Made by a program: the position numbers and the translations under genes. Source: Aureispira anguillae (GTDB lineage Bacteria; Bacteroidota; Bacteroidia; Chitinophagales; Saprospiraceae). Taken from it: a stretch of 64,000 nucleotides of DNA. The stretch lies in contig NZ_AP026867.1 in NCBI RefSeq assembly GCF_026000115.1, positions 4,149,716 through 4,213,715 on the forward strand. Reading direction: 5' to 3'. How positions within the stretch are numbered: the first letter of the stretch is position 1; each line of letters begins with the position of its first letter. Below are positions 37,027 through 46,407 of this stretch, one piece after another. A model generated the notes under the pieces. It was not told the DNA's origin and did no database searches. It was given only the letters and a program-made list of their open reading frames with translations.

Positions 37027-38484
37027 TCATTCATTTAAAGCATTCCTTAATTCTTCCTTGTCATCAAAAGGATATTTCACCCCATTGATTTCTTGATATT
37101 TTTCGTGTCCCTTTCCTGCAATAAGCACAATATCGCCACGATTTGCCAAGCGACAAGCCGTACGAATTGCCTGTCGTCTATCTGCAATTATTAATGTCTT
37201 CCTAACCGCATAGGGCGGAACCCCTTGCTCCATATCTAGCAAGATTGCCTCTGGTTCCTCCGTACGCGGATTATCGGAAGTTAATAGAGTCTGTTGACTA
37301 TAGTCACAGGCAACCTTCGCCATAAGAGGACGTTTGTTTTTGTCCCGATCTCCCCCACAACCTACTACAGTTATAATCTGTTCATTGCCTGTTCTCAATT
37401 TATCAATCGTCTGCAATACCTTTTCTAAGGCATCAGGAGTATGTGCGTAGTCTACAATTCCCACAATCCCCTCTTTTTCATTTTGTATATAATCAAAGCG
37501 CCCTTCTGGAGCTCTTAAATTACTCATTACCGCCAAGACCTCTAATTTATCAGCCCCTAACAATCTAGCTGTTCCATAAACTGCCAATAAATTATACGCA
37601 TTAAAACCACCCACCAAGCGAGCAAAAAATGCCTCGCCATCCAAATCTAAAACCAATCCCGTCAGGTTATTCTCAATTACTTTTGCTTTATAATCTGCCA
37701 TCTGGCGCAGGGCATACGTAACCTTTTTAGCGGCTGTATTCTGCAACATCACCTCTCCTCTTTTGTCGTCCAAGTTCGTTAGTGCAAAAGCCGTTTTTGG
37801 CAAGGCGTCAAAAAAGCCCTTCTTGGCATAAATATAATTTTTAAACGTCTTGTGATAATCCAAATGATCGTGTGTTATATTTGAAAACACCGCTCCTTCA
37901 AAATGAATACCAGCAATTCGTTTTTGGTCTACCGCATGTGAACTAACCTCCATAAAAGCGTATTCACAGCCTGCATCATTCATTTTCACCAACAACTGAT
38001 TTAAGGTAATCACATCTGGTGTCGTATGCGTACTCGGAATCACTTCCGTACCAATTTTATTTTCTACCGTAGAAATTAAACCAACAGTATATCCCAACTG
38101 AGTAAATAAATCATACAACAAAGAAACTGTTGTAGTTTTTCCGTTGGTTCCAGTAATTCCTACCAGCTTAAGTTTTTGGGATGGAGCACCATAAAATCGG
38201 CTTGCCAACTCCCCTAATACTTGAGCACTATCATTGACCTGTATATAAAGAACATTTTCTTTGGGCTTATCCACCTTTTCGCACAACACAACACAAGCTC
38301 CCCTTTCAATGGCTTTATCAATAAACAAATGCCCATCTGTTTCCACCCCATTGATCGCTACAAATAAAGCCCCATCTTCCACCTTTCTAGAATCAAACTG
38401 AAGACTTTTGATGGTTGGATTATCAAAAGGTCCTATTGATCGGTATTGGATTCCTTCTAGTAATTTATTTAATTTCATACGCAT
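37027..38484 (-). CDS. murE: UDP-MurNAc-tripeptide synthetase, probably meso-diaminopimelate adding
   Basis: The 485-residue enzyme adds the third amino acid to the peptidoglycan stem. The ATP-binding loop GITGTNGKTTTVSLLYDLF and EVSSHAVDQKRI are present. The specificity motif reads SDNPRTEEP; DNPR marks enzymes that add meso-diaminopimelate instead of lysine. Two ATGs (38484 and 38478) are possible starts. It lies 20 bp after ftsI. Confidence 0.97.
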   Translation of the reverse strand: MRMKLNKLLEGIQYRSIGPFDNPTIKSLQFDSRKVEDGALFVAINGVETDGHLFIDKAIERGACVVLCEKVDKPKENVLYIQVNDSAQVLGELASRFYGAPSQKLKLVGITGTNGKTTTVSLLYDLFTQLGYTVGLISTVENKIGTEVIPSTHTTPDVITLNQLLVKMNDAGCEYAFMEVSSHAVDQKRIAGIHFEGAVFSNITHDHLDYHKTFKNYIYAKKGFFDALPKTAFALTNLDDKRGEVMLQNTAAKKVTYALRQMADYKAKVIENNLTGLVLDLDGEAFFARLVGGFNAYNLLAVYGTARLLGADKLEVLAVMSNLRAPEGRFDYIQNEKEGIVGIVDYAHTPDALEKVLQTIDKLRTGNEQIITVVGCGGDRDKNKRPLMAKVACDYSQQTLLTSDNPRTEEPEAILLDMEQGVPPYAVRKTLIIADRRQAIRTACRLANRGDIVLIAGKGHEKYQEINGVKYPFDDKEELRNALNE

Positions 38485-38504
38485 GATCTACTCCACATTT
38501 AACA

Positions 38505-40724
38505 TTATCCCAATACCAATTCTATGGTATGGGCTTCATTGACCGAACGCCCAGGTTTAATCGATTGCGATTTTACTTTTCCTGAACCTCTAACCTTTAC
38601 TCGTATATTTCTATTTTCCAACAAATACAAAGCATCTCTTAAGCCCATGCCCACTACATTCGGTACTATTTTGTCCTGTACGTTTCGAGTCATTAATGCC
38701 AAAGTATCATTCTTGACACGGCTAACCGCCCAACGAGTGGTCGATTGATCTTTATAAGGCATCTTTAACGATTCCATTAATATTGTAAAATCATTCTTAA
38801 ACCCAACCTGTAAATCAGGCATTCTAGCACTTACATAAGCCGTTGCAGTATCATTAATTGCATTGTGGACATCTATAATTTTAGAATAACACTTATCAGC
38901 AATTTCCTTAAATACAGGTGCAGCTACTCGACCACCGTAAAAGCCAACCCTAGGATTGGTTACCACAACAATACAAGAATAAATAGGCTTATCCGCAGGA
39001 AAATATCCCGCAAAAGAAGAACGGTACTTTTTAGCGACGCCCTTATTTCGATAAGCTTTATAATTAATAATTGCCGTACCTGTTTTGCCTGCAATGGAAT
39101 AATGTTCTGGTTTAATATTTTTTGCCGTTCCATTCTTTCCTGCCACTACACTCTCTAACAATCCTCTTACATAGCCAATTGTCTTTTCACTTACCAAACT
39201 ACGATTAACAATGTCAGGTCTAAATTGCTGTTCTACCTTTCCAAACGATCGAATTTCTTTCACAATATGTGGCTTCATCATCTGACCATTATTCGCAATT
39301 GTATTGTATAAATTTAGGGTTTGAAGAGGTGTTAAGTACGACTCGTACCCTATCGACATCCATGGAACTGTAATACCACTCCAATCTCTGTATTCAGGGT
39401 CTTTAATAAAAGAGGAACCTTCGCCAGAAAAACCTAATTTTGACATTTCAAATTTCAGCCCTCTCAAATACTCAATAAACTTTTTTTGAGATGCTTTATC
39501 TTTGTTGTAATATTGATTGGCCAATCGAGCAACCCCTACATTAGAGGACAACTCAAACGCCTTTTGAACAGAAGTATTTGTCAATCCATGATAAGAAGCA
39601 TCTTCCATTGTTTCTTCATAGAATTCAATACGTCCCTTATTCAAATTAACGGTATCGGTAGGTTTTACATAACCATGTTCAAACAAAGCCATCATTGTAG
39701 CCAATTTGAAGGTAGAACCAGGTTCAGCGGCCTCTGCAATGGCATAGTTTTTAGTTTCCCAATAGGTCGTACGTTCTTTGTTAAAACCAATGTTAGCAAT
39801 GGCCTTAATTTCTCCTGTAGCTACCTCCATTACAATAGCACAACCATGATCTGCCTGATTGTCTTGAAGTGTCTTCAACAAAGCCTCCTCTGTAATATCC
39901 TGAATATTAACATCCAAGGTAGTAACAATATCTTTTCCTGCCTTGGGCTCTATCTGAGACATATCAGTAAGTGGCACCCAAATATTACTGCCAATACACT
40001 TCATTGGTTTCAAGGTTTCTTCTCCTGACAAAACATGGTCAAAAGCTTCTTCCAAGCCCACTCGCATAGTATCAACTACCGCCATTCCATTGGCATCCTT
40101 AATCGTATCTCCTCTTTCTGTTACTTTTACATACGATCGAATATACCCTACAGTACGATGTGCCAACATCTTAAAAGGATATTGGCGCTTGCTCATTTTA
40201 TCAATAATTAGCCCACTTTTGTACTGCCCTCCTTTATTGAATAATGGAAATTTTTTAATTTCTTCCAGTTCCAAATATCCTACGTTTTTACGAATAGGAA
40301 AATAACGATGCCCCGCATCCCTAGCAGCTTTTAATCGATTTCGATAAGCACCAACGGTATACTCATTGTCTACATATTTTGCCAAACAAGCAGCCAAGGT
40401 ATCGACATACTTCATAAAGGTATCCTTGGGCACTACTTTGGTGTCAAAATGTAGTTTAAAATAAGGCAAAGATGTAGCTAATAAGCTTCCACTTTCCGCC
40501 AAAATATTTCCTCTAGGTGCTTCAACAGGACGCAATGCAATATAGATACTATCTGCTCTAGCTCTTAGTTCGTCCCCATCCATATACTGCACCTTTCCGA
40601 TCTTTAGTATAATCACTAAAGCGGCTATAATAGTCATTAACATGACTACATAGATGCGCCATAAAATAGCGTTTTTGACATCTACAGTTTTAGCTATATT
40701 TTTGGTTTGGTCTTGTCCTGACAT
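38505..40724 (-). CDS. ftsI: Septal peptidoglycan transpeptidase FtsI (PBP3) with PASTA domain
   Basis: The 739-residue protein has one N-terminal membrane helix (about residues 23-43), a dimerisation domain, and a class B transpeptidase domain with the active-site motifs STFK (in EPGSTFKLA), SSN (in LSSNVGVARL) and KTG (in AGKTGTAI). The last 55 residues form a PASTA domain (PNVVGMGLRDALYLLENRN). It crosslinks peptides at the septum together with FtsW. PASTA tails on FtsI are usual in Bacteroidota. Confidence 0.97.
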   Translation of the reverse strand: MSGQDQTKNIAKTVDVKNAILWRIYVVMLMTIIAALVIILKIGKVQYMDGDELRARADSIYIALRPVEAPRGNILAESGSLLATSLPYFKLHFDTKVVPKDTFMKYVDTLAACLAKYVDNEYTVGAYRNRLKAARDAGHRYFPIRKNVGYLELEEIKKFPLFNKGGQYKSGLIIDKMSKRQYPFKMLAHRTVGYIRSYVKVTERGDTIKDANGMAVVDTMRVGLEEAFDHVLSGEETLKPMKCIGSNIWVPLTDMSQIEPKAGKDIVTTLDVNIQDITEEALLKTLQDNQADHGCAIVMEVATGEIKAIANIGFNKERTTYWETKNYAIAEAAEPGSTFKLATMMALFEHGYVKPTDTVNLNKGRIEFYEETMEDASYHGLTNTSVQKAFELSSNVGVARLANQYYNKDKASQKKFIEYLRGLKFEMSKLGFSGEGSSFIKDPEYRDWSGITVPWMSIGYESYLTPLQTLNLYNTIANNGQMMKPHIVKEIRSFGKVEQQFRPDIVNRSLVSEKTIGYVRGLLESVVAGKNGTAKNIKPEHYSIAGKTGTAIINYKAYRNKGVAKKYRSSFAGYFPADKPIYSCIVVVTNPRVGFYGGRVAAPVFKEIADKCYSKIIDVHNAINDTATAYVSARMPDLQVGFKNDFTILMESLKMPYKDQSTTRWAVSRVKNDTLALMTRNVQDKIVPNVVGMGLRDALYLLENRNIRVKVRGSGKVKSQSIKPGRSVNEAHTIELVLG

Positions 40725-40777
40725 TGAGTGTTGTATCCTTGTGTAAATAGAGTAATAAACCTATTTTGTGCGCTTTA

Positions 40778-41155
40778 TTACCTATTTCTTTTGTCTTTGT
40801 TTATAATTTTTTTGGGATTGGTCTCTAACTCCTCTAATCCCATCTTTTTTACTTTCTTTGCTACAATTGATTCCATACTCTGATACATAAGATCTGATTT
40901 TTTGGAATTGCTTTCCCAGCTAATTGATCTCAAGTCTTTTTGTATGGCTTTAATCTCTTTGATTGTCTGTACTGCATAATGAGAATTAGCAATATAAATA
41001 ACTCCTAAAAAGGCTAGATAGAAGATAAAATGAATGTTATTAAATAAATAAAAGGCACTCATATTTAAACCATTCATAAAAGCAGGCTGCTTTCTAGGCT
41101 TGGATTGGCGCTTGGGCGCTGCAGTTGTGGATTGTTTTAATTTATTTTCAGCCAT
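40778..41155 (-). CDS. ftsL: FtsL-like cell division protein
   Basis: The 125-residue protein has a basic cytoplasmic N-terminus, one membrane helix (about residues 38-58) and a periplasmic helical segment with heptad-like spacing (IKEIKAIQKDLRSISWESN). This layout and the place between rsmH and ftsI fit FtsL, whose sequence is poorly conserved; the call rests mainly on context. Confidence 0.85.
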   Translation of the reverse strand: MAENKLKQSTTAAPKRQSKPRKQPAFMNGLNMSAFYLFNNIHFIFYLAFLGVIYIANSHYAVQTIKEIKAIQKDLRSISWESNSKKSDLMYQSMESIVAKKVKKMGLEELETNPKKIINKDKRNR

Positions 41156-41260
41156 TTCATTCCTTCACTTTATGCTCTTTTGGGTTTCGTTTTTTAGTTG
41201 TATATTCTTTGCTTGTTTTCTCTTTGTTCTTGTTTTATTCTTTCTGCTATTTTTATTCTT

Positions 41261-41362
41261 TTATTTGCCGTGGGCGAATCTTCTTATTTGCCGTGGGCGA
41301 ATCTTCTTATTTGCCGTGGGCGAATCTTCTTATTTGCCGTGGGCGAACACTTTGGTTCGCCC
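41261..41362 (-). repeat. Four 23-bp tandem repeats with competing hairpins between rsmH and ftsL
   Basis: Units start at 41261, 41284, 41307 and 41330; the first three are identical and the last diverges in its final bases. Each carries GGGCGAA on the plus strand. A single inverted TTCGCCC (41356-41362), just after the rsmH stop, can pair with any of the four copies. In the minus-strand transcript this gives one GGGCGAA followed by four UUCGCCC segments. Confidence 0.85.
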
Positions 41363-41367
41363 GTACG

Positions 41368-42300
41368 TCAAATAAATAATAGCGGTTTCTTGTCTGTCCG
41401 TTCTGCTATTCGCATTTTAGCGGATCTAGCTCTTGGATTTTCTTTTATTTCTTGTTCCGTCGGAAGAATAATTTTTTTATTTATTGCTTTTAAAGGTTGG
41501 TAAAAATTGCCATAATCATCTTTTTCAGGTTCTTTTTCAAAAGTCCCTTTCTTAATCAAATTTTTAGCCAGTCGATCTTCTAAGGAATGATAAGAAATGA
41601 CCACCAATCGTCCTCCAGTATGCAATACCTCTGTTGATTGCCAAAGCATTTCTTTTAATACCTCTATTTCCTCATTCACCTCCATTCTCAAAGCTTGAAA
41701 TACCTGAGATAAATAACGATTTTTTTTCCCTTTTATACACTTATCAATCGCAGCAACAAAATCACCTATTGTCTTTAGCACCACCCCTGATTCTCTAGTT
41801 TTGACAATTAGCTGAGCCAAAGTTTTTGCGTTTCTGACCTCACCATACATTCCAAAAATATGCTGCAATTGTTGGGCATTATAACTATTAATCACCTTTT
41901 CGGCTGTCAATTCGGCTCCTTGATTCATACGCATATCCAACCGTGCATCAAATCGAAATGAAAAGCCTCTATCTGCCGTATCAAACTGATGAGAAGAAAC
42001 GCCTAAATCAGCCAAAAGCCCATCAATTTTTCGCACTCCTTCTAATCTCAAAAAACGTTTTAAGAATCTAAAGTTATGCGGCAACAATCGAAACCTAGAG
42101 TCATCGATAATGTTCTCAGCAGCATCTGCATCCTGATCAAAAGCATAAAGGCGACCATTTTCGCCCAACCGTTTTAATATTTCAGTAGAATGCCCTCCAC
42201 CACCAAATGTAACATCTACATAAACTCCATCAGGCTTAATATTTAAGCCTTCAATACTCTCTTGTAATAAAACAGGATTATGATAATTCAATTTCTCCAT
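41368..42300 (-). CDS. rsmH: 16S rRNA (cytosine-1402-N4)-methyltransferase
   Basis: RsmH methylates cytosine 1402 of 16S rRNA in the ribosomal P site. The start at 42300 (MEKLNYHNPVLLQESI) is preferred because it agrees with the family N-terminus; an ATG at 42315 is also possible. The SAM-binding DVTFGGGGHSTEIL, the DGLLADLGVSSHQFD motif and VVISYHSLEDRL are present. It overlaps the end of mraZ, so the two are probably translationally coupled. Confidence 0.97.
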   Translation of the reverse strand: MEKLNYHNPVLLQESIEGLNIKPDGVYVDVTFGGGGHSTEILKRLGENGRLYAFDQDADAAENIIDDSRFRLLPHNFRFLKRFLRLEGVRKIDGLLADLGVSSHQFDTADRGFSFRFDARLDMRMNQGAELTAEKVINSYNAQQLQHIFGMYGEVRNAKTLAQLIVKTRESGVVLKTIGDFVAAIDKCIKGKKNRYLSQVFQALRMEVNEEIEVLKEMLWQSTEVLHTGGRLVVISYHSLEDRLAKNLIKKGTFEKEPEKDDYGNFYQPLKAINKKIILPTEQEIKENPRARSAKMRIAERTDKKPLLFI

Positions 42301-42760
42301 CTTGACTTCCTCCATTCAAATTACCCATGACTTCTTCTGCCAAAACATCAAAATCCATTGGTTCATCATTTAATAAAGCTTCATAATTTTCTTTAGACCA
42401 AACCTCGATTTTGTCAAAATAAGCAAAAAGCACCAGCTCTTTGTTTACTTGTCCATAATCCAATAAGGTTCTAGGGAAAAGCAATCTAGAATTACTATCT
42501 AACTCTAACTCAGTTGCTCCTCTAAAAAAATAACGAACAAAATCTCTATTCTTTTTTACGTATTGATTTAGCTTTTGAATATCTTTGGAGATTGTGTCCC
42601 AAGCTTGTCGAGGGTACAACACCAAACATTTTTCAAAACCTCGGTTTAATACAAAGCCATCCTGTGCCAAATCACCTAGCTGTTTGAGCAAGGGAGCTGG
42701 CAATCTTAGACGACCTTTTGCGTCAATTTTGCAATTGTATTCACCAAGAAATTGTATCAT
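42278..42760 (-). CDS. mraZ: Transcriptional regulator MraZ
   Basis: MraZ is a DNA-binding protein with two AbrB-like domains that controls the dcw cluster, including itself. The 160-residue product has both DxxxR motifs (DAKGRLRLP at about residue 13 and DSNSRLLFP at about residue 92). It is the first gene of the cluster, and a matching triple repeat lies about 50-75 bp before its ATG. Confidence 0.96.
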   Translation of the reverse strand: MIQFLGEYNCKIDAKGRLRLPAPLLKQLGDLAQDGFVLNRGFEKCLVLYPRQAWDTISKDIQKLNQYVKKNRDFVRYFFRGATELELDSNSRLLFPRTLLDYGQVNKELVLFAYFDKIEVWSKENYEALLNDEPMDFDVLAEEVMGNLNGGSQDGEIELS

Positions 42761-43454
42761 TTAGAGTTTTTTGTTAGTTATAACAAATCAAAAATACCAT
42801 TTTTCCCCACTTTTTACCACTTTCTACCACTTTTTGTAGAAAATAATTCCCCCTATTTACAATTTTCTTTTTTTTATTTGCCAAATTGTGTACTATTCTC
42901 ACAGAAATCAGTGCCTTAGACACCTTTATTTATAGGCTTTTCTAGACTTCTTATAATTTTTTTGCTTACAAACCTAGAATTTGTGGGATTTTTTGGCTTT
43001 TTTTTATAGAAAGTGGAAAAATCAACCTTTTTTTCTGGAGAAAAAGAAGTAAGTGGTAAAAATCAACCAACGAAGTGGGAAAGTGTGGGAACTGATTCAG
43101 CTTAACTATTGAGCAATAGCTAATCACAAAATTTTGACCTTCATTTAACATAAAACACAGTAGCTACAAACTACTGCTATAGAAGCTTTTAATAAAACGC
43201 AAACGATTTTTAATTAATTCCCGTCCCAATACAGCTAGATCGTTAAAAATTTCACCTTTATTAATAGAAAAATATAGACTTCTATAAACGCAACATCTCA
43301 CTAGCTTTCAAAGCCTTAGCACTTTAGCAGCAAAAAACATATAATACCAATAACCTAGCTTTGCTAGCTCATGCAATAATGTGCTGCTATCAGCTACGTC
43401 ACTGTCACTTGATTTTCAACGAAGTAATAAAAATAAACAAGGAAGCAAAAGTAA
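42761..43454. other. Long intergenic region upstream of mraZ
   Basis: About 700 bp hold no convincing gene; a 61-codon frame at 42966-43151 lacks protein-like composition. Besides the MraZ box there is a second cluster of AGTGG motifs on the plus strand at 43010-43090, including two copies of AAGTGGNAAAAATCAACC and a GAAGTGGGAAAGTGTGGG stretch. These could extend the operator region. The remainder is AT-rich and featureless. Confidence 0.5.
42807..42833 (-). promoter_or_regulatory. Probable MraZ box
   Basis: On the minus strand AAAGTGG occurs three times with a period of exactly 10 bp, separated by three bases. This fits the known MraZ operators (AAAGTG or GTGG repeats spaced by one helical turn) and lies 47-73 bp before the mraZ ATG. 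Confidence 0.8.
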
Positions 43455-44261
43455 TTATAACAAGCCTTTGATTTGGTACATTTCTAACCACAATGCACGA
43501 CCTGACACATCCCCTTCCGACCATTTCTCTAACCATTCCAACATCGTCGAATGATGCTTCCAAACACAAGATTGCCAAGTACTATTTTCTTTTTTTAGGT
43601 TTTTGTCCAACACATAAATCGCCCCATCAGGGCTTGCACAGTCTACTAGAGAATAAATATCTGCCCCCCAATACAAAAAAGGAACTAACAATTTAGACAG
43701 CTCCCAATCCCAATCTTTAATTTTAGCCGTATGAATATCCTGATAAGCCTGAGCAATAGTAAGCTTATCTATTTTAGGGTCTTCTGCCAAGAGAAAAAAG
43801 CCATAATCGGGACCAAAATCGCCATTCCCTAAAGACAGATACAATTGCTTTACAATAGAAGGTAAAATCAACCCAATTTTGTTTTCTAAATTTTTAAATT
43901 GATACTTTATTGTACTCTTTTCTAAGCCCGTAGTCGTTTTATTAAATTTATTAGACAACTGTTTTACAACAGCAGCTTCCTTGGTCAAACTATAAGACAA
44001 TTTGACCATTCGGATATGCCCATTTATTTCAAACAATTGATAGACTCGTGTCTCTGAATACCAGCCCTGTTGCAAGGCAAAATCAATCCATACCTTAATC
44101 TGTTGAGGAGTACAAGTAGCAGAGTCTGTACCTTTTTGAATAATAACCAAACACTCTGTCGGGTCTATGATATTATAAATTGTACATTCCACAACATTCA
44201 GCCAATTAAACACCTTCAATTCCCAACGATAATGTTGTTGTCCTATCGTAATTGTATTCAT
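43455..44261 (-). CDS. Hypothetical protein with SUKH (SMI1/KNR4)-like C-terminal domain
   Basis: The 268-residue protein has no signal peptide. Residues about 110-260 resemble the SUKH superfamily: ILPSIVKQLYLSLGNGDFG followed by YGFFLLAED, then FLYWGADIYSLVDCASPDG and a final EWLEKWSEG. SUKH proteins often give immunity to secreted toxins in bacteria, but no toxin gene is adjacent. The first 110 residues (HYRWELKVFNWLN, CTPQQIKVWIDFALQQGW) are not recognised. It stands alone on the minus strand. Confidence 0.65.
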   Translation of the reverse strand: MNTITIGQQHYRWELKVFNWLNVVECTIYNIIDPTECLVIIQKGTDSATCTPQQIKVWIDFALQQGWYSETRVYQLFEINGHIRMVKLSYSLTKEAAVVKQLSNKFNKTTTGLEKSTIKYQFKNLENKIGLILPSIVKQLYLSLGNGDFGPDYGFFLLAEDPKIDKLTIAQAYQDIHTAKIKDWDWELSKLLVPFLYWGADIYSLVDCASPDGAIYVLDKNLKKENSTWQSCVWKHHSTMLEWLEKWSEGDVSGRALWLEMYQIKGLL

Positions 44262-44456
44262 TTTTTTATGCGTATTCCTTGATACAAAACTCTTATTCTC
44301 TCAAAATTAATCCAAAGAATGGGGCTAATAAATATACTTTCCTATAATAAATTTCACTTCAATCGAATTAAATCAAGCCCTCGAATAAAATCTAAGCTTT
44401 TTTTTTTACTTTAGACCCCAATAGCCAAAGTTTTTCTACAAAAAAAATCAATCACT

Positions 44457-45113
44457 ATGCCTGTTATTAATTTATCTGCTCAGAACTCCCTTATTCATCA
44501 ATTTATTACAGAACTTAGAGATATTGACATTCAAGCTGACCGCATGCGGTTCCGAAAAAACTTAGAACGCTTGGGAGAAATTTTTGCTTACGAAATTAGC
44601 AAAACACTAAGCTATGGAGAATTGGAAGTAGAAACCCCAATGGGAATCGCCAATTCCAAAATTATAGCGGTTCAACCTGTATTGGCCACTATATTACGAG
44701 CGGGTATTCCTATGCACCAAGGGCTACTTAATTTTTACGATCAATCAGACAATGCTTTTGTCACAACTTATCGCCGTCAACACAAAGATGGGACATTTGA
44801 AATCCATATGGATTATGTTTCTTGCCCAATTCTTGATGATCGTCCTTTGATTATTTGCGATCCTATGGTTGCTACAGGTATGTCTATGACGACAGCTATT
44901 GAAGGCATTCTCCAACATGGCACACCTTCTCATATTCATATTGTTACTGCAATTGCATCTACTGATGGAATAGAACACCTAGAACGCACACTCCCTAAGG
45001 CTACCATTTGGGCAGCAGCGATAGATGAAGAACTAACCGCTCGATCTTATATCGTTCCTGGATTAGGAGATGCAGGAGATTTAGCCTATGGAGATAAAAA
45101 TATAGACAGCTAA
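44457..45113 (+). CDS. upp: Uracil phosphoribosyltransferase
   Basis: Upp converts uracil and PRPP into UMP in pyrimidine salvage. The 218-residue product shows ILRAGIPMHQGLLNF, the PRPP-binding ICDPMVATGMSM and the C-terminal uracil-binding VPGLGDAGDLAYG. The length is normal. A terminator follows at 45136. No uracil permease gene is nearby. Confidence 0.96.
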   Translation: MPVINLSAQNSLIHQFITELRDIDIQADRMRFRKNLERLGEIFAYEISKTLSYGELEVETPMGIANSKIIAVQPVLATILRAGIPMHQGLLNFYDQSDNAFVTTYRRQHKDGTFEIHMDYVSCPILDDRPLIICDPMVATGMSMTTAIEGILQHGTPSHIHIVTAIASTDGIEHLERTLPKATIWAAAIDEELTARSYIVPGLGDAGDLAYGDKNIDS

Positions 45114-45135
45114 TAATTCGATCCATAAAAAATAG

Positions 45136-45173
45136 ATTGGAGGTGCATAAGGGCGCTTCCAATTTCTTTTTTA
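45136..45173 (+). terminator. Terminator of upp
   Basis: ATTGGAGGTGC (45136-45146) pairs over 11 positions with the right arm ending at 45162, including two G-U pairs, followed by TTCTTTTTT. It ends at the stop codon of the convergent phosphoesterase gene. Confidence 0.75.
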
Positions 45174-45174
45174 G

Positions 45175-46407
45175 CTATTTCTTTTTTAGTTCAAACAGTG
45201 TTATTTCAGGAAACATACCTACCCTACCCGCAAAACCTAAGAAACCAAAGCCTCTGTTGACATACAAAAGCTTGCCTGCCTCTTTGTATAAACCTGCCCA
45301 ATGTTTGTAAACATATTTAATTGGGCTCCACTTAAACATTGGCAAATCAATCCCCATTTGCAAACCATGTGTATGACCACTAAGTGTTAAATGAATATGT
45401 TTGTCATACGCTTTCACTTTGTCTTCCCAATGGGTAGGATCGTGTGACATTAAAATCTTAAACTCATTTTCAGCACAACCTGCTGTTGCTAAATCTAAAT
45501 CTCCTTTCTTAGGAAAATGTCTACTACGCCCCCAATTCTCAACGCCTATCAAACGAATGTATTCACCATTTTTTTCTAGCTTTGTATTCTCATTAAGCAA
45601 CAAATTAAATTCCATCTTTTTATGATGTGCTTTTATCTGCTCTAAGTTTTTCTGACCATGTTCGTCACTATCAAACATTCTTTTATACATGGGATAATCG
45701 TGGTTTCCCAAAACAGAAAACTTGCCATAAGGGGCTGTCAAATACCTAAAGTCCTCCAAATAAGGTTCTATTTCATGAGCATAACTATTCACCAAATCAC
45801 CTGTAAAAAGAATTAGATCTGCCTTTTGATTTTGTAGCAACTGAATACCTCTACGAACAGCAGTTGCATCGTCAAAACTTCCAGAATGTATATCCGAAAT
45901 TTGAGCAATCTTAAAACCATCAAACGCTGCTGGCAGATCGTCAAAATCAAGCACTTGGTGGTGTACTGTAAAATTGTACTTTCCCCAAGTAATTCCATAT
46001 AAAAAAGAAGCAAAAGGAATTCCCCCGATTAAGGTTCCTGCTTTTTTCAAAAATCCACGTCTATTTCCTCCCCCAGTTTCTCGCTCTCTCTTCCTCACAG
46101 AATGATAAACCCAAGCCAATATATTACCCAGATCATCTAAGACAAAAAAAGCGCCTACAAATAATTCGCAAACTAAAAAAGAAATCATTAACGCTAAGGA
46201 GTAATTAGAAAACACACTAACTTGGCTAATTCCCCCTGAAAAATTGTTAAATAAGGTATACAGCCCTCCTATCATTGATAAGATGGAAATCAGCCCTAGA
46301 CCGACCGCCAACCAGCGAAATAGCGGGCGCTTAAATAAACGAACTAGATTATAGTAGAGATAAAATTTAAGCACTAGTACTAATCCCCAAAAAGCAATTC
46401 CTCTCAT
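45175..46407 (-). CDS. Membrane-anchored calcineurin-like metallophosphoesterase
   Basis: The 410-residue protein has three or four N-terminal membrane segments (residues about 1-100), a twin-arginine-like RRGFLKKAGTLIGGIP stretch (about residues 115-130) and then a metallophosphoesterase domain. Metal ligands are visible in DIHSGSFDD, FTGDLVNSY, LGNHDYPMYK, MSHDP and SGHTHGLQMG. It resembles YkuE-type enzymes that act outside the cytoplasmic membrane; the substrate is unknown. It is convergent with upp and stands alone. Confidence 0.9.
   Translation of the reverse strand: MRGIAFWGLVLVLKFYLYYNLVRLFKRPLFRWLAVGLGLISILSMIGGLYTLFNNFSGGISQVSVFSNYSLALMISFLVCELFVGAFFVLDDLGNILAWVYHSVRKRERETGGGNRRGFLKKAGTLIGGIPFASFLYGITWGKYNFTVHHQVLDFDDLPAAFDGFKIAQISDIHSGSFDDATAVRRGIQLLQNQKADLILFTGDLVNSYAHEIEPYLEDFRYLTAPYGKFSVLGNHDYPMYKRMFDSDEHGQKNLEQIKAHHKKMEFNLLLNENTKLEKNGEYIRLIGVENWGRSRHFPKKGDLDLATAGCAENEFKILMSHDPTHWEDKVKAYDKHIHLTLSGHTHGLQMGIDLPMFKWSPIKYVYKHWAGLYKEAGKLLYVNRGFGFLGFAGRVGMFPEITLFELKKK

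Noticed and set aside
41100-41503. Three plus-strand open frames across the 23-bp repeats
   Set aside because: The frames differ between themselves only because the 23-bp unit shifts the frame; they are antisense to ftsL and rsmH and rich in low-complexity Phe/Leu.
42966-43151. 61-residue minus-strand frame upstream of mraZ
   Set aside because: The sequence overlaps the AGTGG motif cluster and its product lacks protein-like composition.
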